Of a stretch of 7,437 bases of DNA, positions 1-5,570 are shown one piece after another. This DNA is from Lachnospiraceae bacterium UBA3386. Lineage in GTDB: Bacteria; Bacillota; Clostridia; Lachnospirales; Lachnospiraceae. The DNA is taken from assembly GCA_002358875.1 (NCBI GenBank), contig DEPS01000198.1:1-7437 (forward strand), given 5' to 3'. The notes under the pieces were generated by a model that did no database searches, was not told the DNA's origin, and worked only from the letters and a program-made list of their open reading frames with translations. Numbering within the stretch: position 1 is the stretch's first letter; each line of letters opens with the position of its first letter. A program made the position numbers and the translations under genes.

Positions 1-1469
1 TTGACCTGTCCGGCTTTAAAGGGAATCTGCGCGCCTATCAGGCCTTCGGCACCCGATATGTCCTGACGCAGAAAAGAGTGCTTCTGGGTGATGAGATGGG
101 CCTGGGCAAGACCATTCAGGCCCTTGCGGTCATGTCGCATCTTCATGCAAAGGATCCGGCGTCCCGTTTTCTGATCGTCTGTCCGGCCTCTGTCATGATC
201 AACTGGTGCCGGGAGATCGCTAAATTCTCTTCTGTCGAGCCCTTTCTTCTCCATGGGAAAAATATGGAGGATGCATTTTTGCAGTGGGAGAAGAAGGGTG
301 GCGCGGCGGTGACCAATTACGAGAGCATGGGTAAGATCTCGGGACGGATCAACAACCGTCTGACCATGCGGCTTCTCGTCATCGACGAGGCTCATTATAT
401 CAAAAACCCTCAGGCGCAGAGGACAAAGAATATACGTCTTCTTGAAGATGAGTCGGAGCGGATCCTGATGATGACCGGCACCCCCCTGGAAAATAAGGTG
501 GACGAGATGTGCGAGCTCATCGGCTTCATCCGCCCCGATATGGTAAAGGAGGTGCGCGCCAGCGCGGGAATGAGGCATGTTCCGGCCTTCAGGGAAATGC
601 TGGCTCCGGTCTATCTGCGAAGGCAGAGGGATCAGGTCCTCTCTGAGCTTCCGCCCCTGACACAGGAGGAGGAATGGTGTTCCATGACGGCGCAGGACGC
701 TGCCGCCTACAGCATCCCGGTGATGGACAGAAACTTTACCGGCATGCGCAGGGTGTCATTTTTGCAGGATGATATGCGCGGGAGCGCCAAGGCCCGAAGG
801 CTTCTGGAGCTCTGCAGCGAAGCGCGGGAGGAAGGCCGCAGAGTGGTCATCTTTTCTTATTTCAGGGAGACGATCCGCAAGGTATACGATATGCTGGCAT
901 TTTCACCCGACGGGGCACCCTCATCTGGCGGGGCATCCTTACCCGACGGGACAGCTTCGCCTGACGGGTCACCTTCACCCGACAGGGCTCCGGCCGCGGA
1001 CAGCCGGATTTCCGCATTCCGAAAAGACGGATACTTTGTCGACATGATCACGGGCAGCACGCCTGCCGCAGAGAGACAGGACCTGGTCGACCGCTTTGCA
1101 CAAGCGAAGGGAGGAGGCATCCTCATCTGCCAGGTGCAGGCGGGAGGGACGGGCCTCAATATTCAGTCGGCCGGCATCGTGATCTTCTGTGAGCCGCAGA
1201 TCAAGCCCTCTCTGACCGCCCAGGCCATTTCACGCGTCTACCGCATGGGCCAGGTGCAGAATGTCCTGGTTTTCCATCTTCTGTGCGAAGATACAGTGGA
1301 CGAAGCAGTCATGAGGATCCTTGATCAGAAGCAGGGCGAATTTGACCTCTTTGCCGATGAATCCGTCCTTGCGGATGCAGCTGACAACCTGGCCGACCGG
1401 GAATGGATCCGGCAGGTTGTCGAAGAGGAGCGGAGAAAATATCTCCCCGCCGTGGCGGCTCCTCGCTGA
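1..1469 (+). CDS. SNF2-family DEAD/DEAH-box helicase (5' end outside window)
   Basis: Superfamily 2 SNF2-type ATPase, expected to couple ATP hydrolysis to translocation on double-stranded DNA. The frame is open from base 3 with no start, so the N-terminus (often a SWIM zinc finger in bacterial members) lies upstream. Visible in order: a Q-motif-like LRAYQ segment near 27-41, Walker A DEMGLGKT at 90-113, DEAH at 384-395, motif III TGTPLEN at 474-494, an LRRQRDQV segment near 615, then the C-terminal lobe with VVIFSYFRE near 844, GGTGLN (motif V) at 1143-1160 and QAISRVYRMGQ (motif VI) at 1221-1253. All core motifs are intact, so this copy looks functional. Unusual: a Pro/Asp/Gly/Ser repeat insert at 903-992. 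A GTG at 78-80 could be mistaken for a start, but it would remove the Q motif. The kinase begins 159 bp downstream; no terminator with a T-run separates them. Confidence 0.93.
   Translation, partial: DLSGFKGNLRAYQAFGTRYVLTQKRVLLGDEMGLGKTIQALAVMSHLHAKDPASRFLIVCPASVMINWCREIAKFSSVEPFLLHGKNMEDAFLQWEKKGGAAVTNYESMGKISGRINNRLTMRLLVIDEAHYIKNPQAQRTKNIRLLEDESERILMMTGTPLENKVDEMCELIGFIRPDMVKEVRASAGMRHVPAFREMLAPVYLRRQRDQVLSELPPLTQEEEWCSMTAQDAAAYSIPVMDRNFTGMRRVSFLQDDMRGSAKARRLLELCSEAREEGRRVVIFSYFRETIRKVYDMLAFSPDGAPSSGGASLPDGTASPDGSPSPDRAPAADSRISAFRKDGYFVDMITGSTPAAERQDLVDRFAQAKGGGILICQVQAGGTGLNIQSAGIVIFCEPQIKPSLTAQAISRVYRMGQVQNVLVFHLLCEDTVDEAVMRILDQKQGEFDLFADESVLADAADNLADREWIRQVVEEERRKYLPAVAAPR
903..992 (+). 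repeat. Five in-frame 18-bp repeats encoding a hexapeptide array
   Basis: Five consecutive 18-bp units (903-920, 921-938, 939-956, 957-974, 975-992) encode SPDGAP, SSGGAS, LPDGTA, SPDGSP and SPDRAP. The unit length is a multiple of three, so copy-number change would keep the frame. The array sits in the C-terminal helicase lobe, between the VVIFSYFRE segment with its following helix and the TGSTPAAERQDLVDRF segment. It probably forms a flexible, solvent-exposed loop. Units have diverged at several bases, so this is an old or slowly evolving array rather than a recent perfect expansion. Confidence 0.8.
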
Positions 1470-1534
1470 GTTATGATAAGGTCATTACCGGCATTCGAAG
1501 AGGAAACGGCAAAGGGAGATCCGGAAAAGAATAT

Positions 1535-1572
1535 TATAGCTGCGTATCAATGAGTCATGGGATGCAGCTGTA
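1535..1572 (+). other. Stem-loop in the leader upstream of kinase copy 1
   Basis: Bases 1535-1545 (TATAGCTGCGT) pair with 1562-1572 (ATGCAGCTGTA) over 11 contiguous pairs, two of them G-U, around a 16-nt loop. No T-run follows, so it is not a standard intrinsic terminator of the helicase gene. It lies 57 bp before the kinase start and could be an RNA processing or stability element, or an inverted-repeat protein site. Function is unknown and chance is possible. Confidence 0.35.
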
Positions 1573-1628
1573 TAGAAGAGTGGCCGTTTGACGGATATGG
1601 AGGAAATTTTTAATTAAGGGAGGAACAT

Positions 1629-2558
1629 ATGGAAAAACCGGAAGTACTCTGCATAGGTCAGGCCGTGATCGACTGCATCACGCGGAGGCAGGAGCCGGAC
1701 CGGCACAAAGAGAATGTCTACCGGGCGGAGAAGATCGAGCTGCACGTCGGGGGCGACGCCGTCAACGAGTCTATCGCCCTGGTCCGGATGGGGCACAGGG
1801 CGGCTATCCAGTGCGGTGTCGGAGCTGACCTTGGGGGCGGCATTCTGCGCGCGGAGCTTGAAAGAAGGGGCGTGGACACGTCCCGCGTCACAGTGAAAGA
1901 GGAGCTTGCGACCCCCATCGCCCAGCTCGTGGTGCACAGGGACGGCGGCCGCCACTCCATCAACAGCAGGGCGACCATGCTCGAGGGTTATCTGCCCCAC
2001 ATTTCCCGGGCAGATCTGGAGGGGGTGAAGATTGTCTCCCTGGCCAGCCTCTTTCGCGCGCCCCTGGATCAGGCGGACACAGTTCGAAGGCTCGTTTTCG
2101 CGGCAAAGGAGGCGGGCGCCGTCGTGAGCGCGGACACCAAGCTCCCGACCTTCCGGGAGATGAAAATGGAGGAGCTTGCGGATGTCTGGCCTCTCGTAGA
2201 CTTTATTTTCCCCAATGAAAAAGAGGCTGCCTACTATACCGGCTTTACGAGCCCTGACAGCAGTGTAGAGACAGGGCCTTCTCCCGATGATTTTTGGGAG
2301 ATGGCAGAGGCACTGAGAAAATACGGTATCAAAAATGTGATCGTCAAAGCCGGGGCGGACGGCTGCTATGTAAACGGGGAGACGGGCTGCTTCCACCTGC
2401 CGGCCCTGCCGGTAGAAGTAGTCGATTCCACCGGCGCCGGGGACAACTTCGTGGCGGGTTTTTTGTCGGGTGTCCTCCGGGGGGAAAACATCCGAGAATG
2501 CGCTGAAAACGGGCGCGAGAGCGCAGCAAAGAGCCTTCTGAGGATGGGGGCGAATTAA
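1629..2558 (+). CDS. PfkB/ribokinase-family carbohydrate kinase, copy 1
   Basis: Cytoplasmic ATP-dependent sugar (or sugar-like) kinase of the PfkB family, 309 aa, a normal length. Visible: N-terminal GQAVID with D15, the expected substrate-contacting Asp position; GGDAVNES at residues 41-48, the first family signature; NEKE at 196-199, matching the NxxE motif tied to Mg/phosphate binding; KAGADG near 240; and the anion-hole signature DSTGAGD at 266-272 with catalytic base D272. All key residues are present, so it should be active. The substrate cannot be assigned; motifs alone do not separate ribose, fructose, nucleoside or ketodeoxygluconate kinases. The ATG is preceded by AAGGGAGG at 1616-1623 with 5 nt spacing, and the start matches that of the paralogue at 6103. 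Followed by a repeat block and a strong terminator, so its transcript probably ends before the ATPase gene. Confidence 0.93.
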   Translation: MEKPEVLCIGQAVIDCITRRQEPDRHKENVYRAEKIELHVGGDAVNESIALVRMGHRAAIQCGVGADLGGGILRAELERRGVDTSRVTVKEELATPIAQLVVHRDGGRHSINSRATMLEGYLPHISRADLEGVKIVSLASLFRAPLDQADTVRRLVFAAKEAGAVVSADTKLPTFREMKMEELADVWPLVDFIFPNEKEAAYYTGFTSPDSSVETGPSPDDFWEMAEALRKYGIKNVIVKAGADGCYVNGETGCFHLPALPVEVVDSTGAGDNFVAGFLSGVLRGENIRECAENGRESAAKSLLRMGAN

Positions 2559-2605
2559 GAATTGCTACTTGGAACCTGACAGAAACAGCAGGAGGTCCGT
2601 GTTCC

Positions 2606-2710
2606 GGAACAAGGAACTGCTCCCTGGTACGTTCGTTAGTGGAACAAGGAACTGCTCCCTGGTACGTTCGTTAGTGGAACAAGGAACTGCTCCTTGGTAC
2701 GTTCGTTAGT
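2606..2710 (+). repeat. Three 35-bp tandem direct repeats
   Basis: Units 2606-2640, 2641-2675 and 2676-2710 begin GGAACAAGGAACTGCTCCC and end GTTCGTTAGT. The first two are identical; the third differs only at 2694 (C to T). There is no spacer between units, so it is not a CRISPR array. A GTTCCGGAAC palindrome (2601-2610) overlaps the start of unit 1. A diverged fourth unit follows at 2711. The array is between kinase copy 1 and the terminator, and is absent from the equivalent gap of copy 2. Likely origin is local slippage amplification of a REP-like element. Confidence 0.9.
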
Positions 2711-2739
2711 GGAACAAGGAACCGTCCCCTGGTTCCACT
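2708..2739 (+). repeat. REP-like imperfect hairpin (diverged fourth repeat unit)
   Basis: AGTGGAAC (2708-2715) pairs perfectly with GTTCCACT (2732-2739). Inside, after one A/G mismatch, AGG pairs with CCT, leaving an 8-nt loop. The minus strand reads GGAACCAGGGGACGG, the kind of GGGGAC-plus-GTTCC intergenic palindrome that is common in clostridial genomes and resembles REP sequences associated with RAYT transposases (from memory, not searched). Units 1-3 have lost the outer stem, so this copy looks closest to the ancestral form. Confidence 0.6.
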
Positions 2740-2764
2740 GAACAAGGCTGAAGATTCACGGAAG

Positions 2765-2791
2765 ACGGGTGGCAAAGGCCACCCGTTTTTT
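2765..2791 (+). terminator. Strong Rho-independent terminator after kinase copy 1
   Basis: A perfect 9-bp stem ACGGGTGGC (2765-2773) / GCCACCCGT (2778-2786), an AAAG tetraloop and a run of six T (2786-2791). It lies 206 bp after the kinase stop, downstream of the repeats, and should separate kinase copy 1 from the ATPase/nuclease gene. The equivalent gap after kinase copy 2 has nothing like it. Confidence 0.92.
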
Positions 2792-2798
2792 ATATAAT
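2770..2798 (+). promoter_or_regulatory. Possible promoter for ATPase/nuclease copy 1
   Basis: A consensus TATAAT occurs at 2793-2798, with only a poor -35 (TGGCAA, 2770-2775) 17 bp upstream, overlapping the terminator stem. A promoter is expected somewhere here because the terminator cuts off read-through, but AT-rich sequence after a terminator can produce a TATAAT by chance. Confidence 0.25.
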
Positions 2799-2849
2799 TG
2801 ATGAGGGTAAGAAGGAGCGGAAAAGGGCTGGGACGGAAAGGATCGGGTT

Positions 2850-4577
2850 ATGAAGAAGATCGGGATAGGCTATGAAGACTACAAAGAGTTTATAGACGGT
2901 GACATATACTACATCGATAAAACCCTGTTGATAAGGGATGTCGTTGAACTGGGAGGGAAGGTCACGCTTTTCACACGTCCCAGGCGCTTCGGCAAGACCC
3001 TGGCGCTCTCCATGCTGCAGACTTTTTTTGAAAGGGAATATGACAGCGAAGGAAATGTTGTGGACAAGCGCAGGTATTTTGAAGGAAAGAAGATCCTGGA
3101 CGCCCCGGAGCAGATACTGTCCATGATGGGCAGGTATCCCGTCATCAGGCTGTCTTTAAAGAGTGCGAAGCAGCCGCGGTTTAAGGCGGCGGCCCTTCAG
3201 CTCAGGGATGAGATAATATCTGAATTCAAACGGCACTCATATGTCAGGAATTCGACAAAATTAGACGAAGACGAAATCAGGCTGTTTAACGAACTGTCTT
3301 CGGGCAAAAGTCGGGATGCAATAGAGAAGGGGCACGACTTCAGGGAAGAGATCGACCGCTATGCCACGGCTTTAAAAACGCTTTCTGTATGCCTGAAAAA
3401 GCATCATGGTGAAAACGTCATCGTCCTGATCGACGAGTATGATGTGCCACTCGAGAACGCTTATTATGAGGGCTTTTATAAGGAAATGGTCGGATTTATC
3501 CGCTCCCTGTTCGAATCCGTTTTAAAGACAAATGACGCCCTGCAGTTCGGGGTGGTGACGGGGTGCCTGCGAATCAGCAGGGAGAGCATTTTCACAGGAC
3601 TGAATCATTTGCAGATTATTTCTATCAGGGACAACGATTTTGCGGAGGGCTTTGGATTTACGGAGCAGGAAACGGAAGCCATGCTCAGGGACTACGGGAT
3701 CGCCGGCCGGATTTCCGAGGTCAAGGAATGGTACGATGGTTATCTGTTCGGGGAGACGGAGATATATAATCCGTGGAGCGTGATCAAATATGTGTACTCG
3801 ATCACAATAAGCGGCAGAAAGTTTCCGGAGCCGTATTGGGCGAACACCTCATCAAACGCCGTCATCAGGGATCTGGTGTGGCAGGCGGATGAAAATATGA
3901 AGAGCCAGCTTGACACCCTGATCGGAGGCGGCACTGTCGAGAAGCGTATCCACGAGGATATCACCTATGACGACATCCATGAGTCGGACGAAAACCTGTG
4001 GAATTTCCTGTTCTTTACGGGATATATGAGGAAGGTGTCGGAAAGGGCGGAAGGAGACGATGTATTTCTTACGATGCGTATTCCCAACAGAGAAATCCGC
4101 AGCATTTACAGAAACCAGATCTCAACATGGTTCGACAGGCAGATAAAGGATTCGGATAAAGGCGTCCTCAATAAGGCAGTATTGGAAGGAGATACGGACG
4201 GGATCGCGGAATATGTTAGCGGCCTGCTTGCAAAGAGCATCAGCGTATTTGACAGCGGGGAATCCTTCTATCACGGCTTTTTTCTGTCGCTTCTCTACGG
4301 GGTGCCGGGCTATGCACCGAGGTCCAACCGGGAGGAGGGGGACGGCCGGCCGGACATTGTGCTTTATCCGGACCGCCCCCGGGATCCCGCGATCATTTTC
4401 GAGGTCAAGGTCAGAAAGAAGTTCTCCGAAATGGAAGACGGGCTTCAGGAGGCCTATGACCAGATCAAAGACAGGAAATACGAGGAAGGCGTGCTGGACG
4501 ACGGCTACCTCGGCGTGAAGTCCTACGGCATCTGCTTCTGTAAGAAAAGCTGCATCGTGGGGGCGCTCCCCGGGTGA
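2850..4577 (+). CDS. AAA-ATPase-like protein with C-terminal PD-(D/E)XK nuclease domain, copy 1
   Basis: A 575-aa protein of the family with an AAA-ATPase-like domain (PF09820 type) and a PDDEXK_9/DUF1703-type nuclease domain. The N-terminal IGIGYEDYKEFIDGDIYYID segment is the family hallmark. The P-loop RPRRFGKT (residues 43-50) is the family's unusual Walker A; VIVLIDEYD around 191-198 is Walker B with D195 and E196; an EWYDGYLFG motif near 293 is also typical. The C-terminus has RPD with D502 and, 16 residues on, E518-V-K520, giving a complete D...ExK nuclease site. Usual family length, no signal peptide or membrane segment, so cytoplasmic. The family is amplified in many gut anaerobes; its biological role is not established, though mobile-element or defence roles are often suggested. 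The start has AAAGGA (2837-2842) 7 nt upstream and matches copy 2. Preceded by a terminator and followed by one, so likely monocistronic. Confidence 0.92.
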   Translation: MKKIGIGYEDYKEFIDGDIYYIDKTLLIRDVVELGGKVTLFTRPRRFGKTLALSMLQTFFEREYDSEGNVVDKRRYFEGKKILDAPEQILSMMGRYPVIRLSLKSAKQPRFKAAALQLRDEIISEFKRHSYVRNSTKLDEDEIRLFNELSSGKSRDAIEKGHDFREEIDRYATALKTLSVCLKKHHGENVIVLIDEYDVPLENAYYEGFYKEMVGFIRSLFESVLKTNDALQFGVVTGCLRISRESIFTGLNHLQIISIRDNDFAEGFGFTEQETEAMLRDYGIAGRISEVKEWYDGYLFGETEIYNPWSVIKYVYSITISGRKFPEPYWANTSSNAVIRDLVWQADENMKSQLDTLIGGGTVEKRIHEDITYDDIHESDENLWNFLFFTGYMRKVSERAEGDDVFLTMRIPNREIRSIYRNQISTWFDRQIKDSDKGVLNKAVLEGDTDGIAEYVSGLLAKSISVFDSGESFYHGFFLSLLYGVPGYAPRSNREEGDGRPDIVLYPDRPRDPAIIFEVKVRKKFSEMEDGLQEAYDQIKDRKYEEGVLDDGYLGVKSYGICFCKKSCIVGALPG

Positions 4578-4579
4578 CC

Positions 4580-4598
4580 CGGCAGCTTTCGGCTGCTG
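4580..4598 (+). other. Short hairpin just after ATPase/nuclease copy 1
   Basis: GCAGC (4582-4586) pairs with GCTGC (4592-4596) around TTTCG, extendable to 7 bp with one G-U. It starts 2 bp after the stop codon and has no T-run, so by itself it is a weak terminator; it may protect the mRNA 3' end. The better terminator is at 4665. Confidence 0.3.
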
Positions 4599-4664
4599 AG
4601 CCCACGCAAAATTTGTAAATAATACCTGGCAGAAAAGTACTTGACTGGCACAGCATCCCGGCAT

Positions 4665-4697
4665 AAAAAGCCCCCTCCCATGCGGAAGGGGGGTTTT
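4665..4697 (+). terminator. Intrinsic terminator after ATPase/nuclease copy 1, probably bidirectional
   Basis: CCCCCT (4671-4676) pairs with AGGGGG (4687-4692), continuing inward after one mismatch with CC/GG around an ATGC loop. It is flanked by AAAAA (4665-4669) and TTTT (4694-4697). The + strand T-run has only four T, the minus strand has five, so it may work both ways, but no minus-strand gene is seen to need it. Confidence 0.7.
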
Positions 4698-4766
4698 GCG
4701 GGCCTGCCCCGGCCTTCGTCAAACAACCCCGGGTTATGAAACAGCACGGCCTGTGAGAACATTTTC

Positions 4767-4795
4767 TTGTCCGCAGGACGCAGGAGTGATAAAAT
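4767..4795 (+). promoter_or_regulatory. Sigma-A-type promoter with extended -10
   Basis: TTGTCC (-35, 4/6 consensus) at 4767-4772, a 17-bp spacer, and TAAAAT (-10, 5/6) at 4790-4795 preceded by TG at 4787-4788 in the extended -10 position. Predicted transcript start is near 4802. This is the best promoter match I found in the window. It could give a short RNA ending at the hairpin 4952-4985, or serve the YunG-like/NrdG operon through a leader of about 330 nt. Confidence 0.5.
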
Positions 4796-4849
4796 AGATT
4801 TATAACCGGAGTACGGAAGCGCCGCAGGAAAAGTATACGTAACCGGAAA

Positions 4850-4930
4850 ATGACGCTTACAGTTGCACAAACAGGGGCAGAGCAGCAGGCTGACAGATAT
4901 TTTAAAGAAAAAACTCCTGTCCGGATCTAA
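4850..4930 (+). CDS. Possible 26-aa small ORF (doubtful)
   Basis: ATG at 4850 to TAA at 4930 encodes MTLTVAQTGAEQQADRYF plus eight further residues. It lies inside the putative short transcript that starts near 4802 and ends at the hairpin 4952-4985. Against it: the only Shine-Dalgarno-like GGA (4845-4847) is 2 nt from the ATG, too close to work well. I do not recognise the peptide. It may be a chance reading frame. Confidence 0.13.
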   Translation: MTLTVAQTGAEQQADRYFKEKTPVRI

Positions 4931-4951
4931 ATAAGCTTTTCAGGCTCAGTC

Positions 4952-4985
4952 AGGGACAGGTCAGATACAAAAACCTGTCCCTTTT
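4952..4985 (+). terminator. Perfect hairpin with short T-run (terminator or attenuator)
   Basis: AGGGACAGGT (4952-4961) pairs perfectly over 10 bp with ACCTGTCCCT (4973-4982) around an 11-nt loop, followed by TTT (4983-4985). Good stem, short T-run. There is no gene just upstream for it to terminate except whatever is made from the promoter at 4767. It could alternatively act as an attenuator in the leader of the YunG-like operon, or be an intergenic palindrome: its GGGACAGG core resembles the GGGGAC-type repeats seen at 2711-2739. Confidence 0.55.
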
Positions 4986-5060
4986 AGCGGTATTTGGATA
5001 TTTTTTCTAAAAACGTATCTTTAAGGAGCCGCTGCGGCCGGGATGATTTGCGCGTTTTGT

Positions 5061-5091
5061 ACGACAGATACGGCAGGCAGGAAATTATTAT
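5061..5091 (+). promoter_or_regulatory. Possible proximal promoter for the YunG-like/NrdG operon
   Basis: TATTAT (-10, 5/6) at 5086-5091 lies 42 bp before the start codon in AT-rich sequence. The only -35 candidate is ACGACA (5061-5066) with a long 19-bp spacer, so the match is weak. Needed if the hairpin at 4952-4985 really terminates the upstream promoter's transcript. Confidence 0.22.
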
Positions 5092-5132
5092 TTAAGCAGG
5101 CAGAAAATTAATATTTTAAGAGGAAAACAGGA

Positions 5133-5570
5133 TTGAAATATATATTTTACGGAAATGAAGATGCGGATGTTCCTGCATTGAGCGCGGAATATCCCGGGAT
5201 CCATACACCGAAGGAACTGTATGACGCGCTAAAGGATGTCTGGTGCAGGGAGACCTGCGCGCCCAGGATGCAGGACGAGTGGTCCATGGATAATCAGACT
5301 TTGGGACAGTGTTCCATCACTGCCTTTCTCGTGCAGGATATTTTCGGGGGAAAGGTGTACGGCATTCTCAGACCCGGCGGAAATTACCACTGCTACAACG
5401 ATGTCGACGGGCATGTTTTTGACCTCACCAGCGAGCAGTTCGGGGATGAAAAGCTGTGCTATGAGAACAACCCGGAGCAGTTCCGCGAGGTGCATTTTAA
5501 AAAGGAAGAAAAAAGGCAGCGGTACGAAAACCTGAAGAAGATGCTGAAAAAGAAAACAGGGGGCTCGTAA
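5133..5570 (+). CDS. YunG-like protein (putative Cys-His-Asp fold, function unknown)
   Basis: A 145-aa soluble protein resembling the YunG family of Firmicutes, recognised by the run W50-S51, N54, G58-Q59-C60, T63-A64, V67-Q68-D69, G72-G73, then H86 and D97-L98-T99 with Q102-F103. The order Q59-C60, H86, D97 is suggestive of a cysteine peptidase or transglutaminase-like catalytic triad, but activity is my inference. The C-terminus from about residue 115 is a highly charged Lys/Glu/Arg helix. The start is TTG at 5133 with AAGAGGA (5118-5124) 8 nt upstream; no in-frame ATG is near. The stop overlaps the next gene's start by one base (TAATG), so the NrdG-like protein is probably translationally coupled to it. 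First gene of a four-gene run. Family call from memory; moderate confidence. Confidence 0.72.
   Translation: MKYIFYGNEDADVPALSAEYPGIHTPKELYDALKDVWCRETCAPRMQDEWSMDNQTLGQCSITAFLVQDIFGGKVYGILRPGGNYHCYNDVDGHVFDLTSEQFGDEKLCYENNPEQFREVHFKKEEKRQRYENLKKMLKKKTGGS

Larger units (their letters stand above)
1629..3184 (+). repeat. Duplicated kinase-ATPase module, copy A
   Basis: Copy A comprises 1629-2557 (kinase) plus 2834-3184 (ATPase start, continuing beyond what copy B shows). These align with 6103-7031 (offset 4474) and 7087-7437 (offset 4253). The 221-bp offset difference is the extra length of the copy A gap, which holds the 35-bp repeats and the terminator. Homology ends at the kinase stop codon and resumes 16 bp before the ATPase start. 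Confidence 0.85.
4698..5132. other. Intergenic region with no convincing gene
   Basis: About 435 bp between the terminator and the YunG-like gene. Apart from the promoter, hairpin and tiny reading frame listed separately, it holds a CCCGGG palindrome near 4729 and a TAACCGGA direct repeat (4803-4810 and 4840-4847). I found no tRNA, and no longer reading frame on either strand with a plausible ribosome binding site and recognisable product. The AT content rises sharply from about 4985, consistent with a regulatory leader. Confidence 0.6.

Noticed and set aside
1403..1591. 62-aa + strand frame overlapping the helicase 3' end
   Set aside because: Overlaps the helicase by 67 bp in another frame, no ribosome binding site, no recognisable features.
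1588..1616. TTGACG with a following AT-rich stretch as a promoter for kinase copy 1
   Set aside because: The would-be -10 matches only 2-3 of 6 bases and overlaps the ribosome binding site, leaving no room for a transcript start.
1614..2396. 260-aa minus-strand frame over kinase copy 1, with a similar 288-aa frame at 6004-6870 over copy 2
   Set aside because: They resemble each other only because the kinases are paralogues. Both are antisense shadows without domains or ribosome binding sites.
2606..2739. CRISPR array
   Set aside because: The units abut with no spacers and there are no cas genes in the window.
4122..4664. 180-aa minus-strand frame at the end of ATPase/nuclease copy 1
   Set aside because: Mostly antisense to the conserved nuclease domain, no recognisable product, and poor start context.
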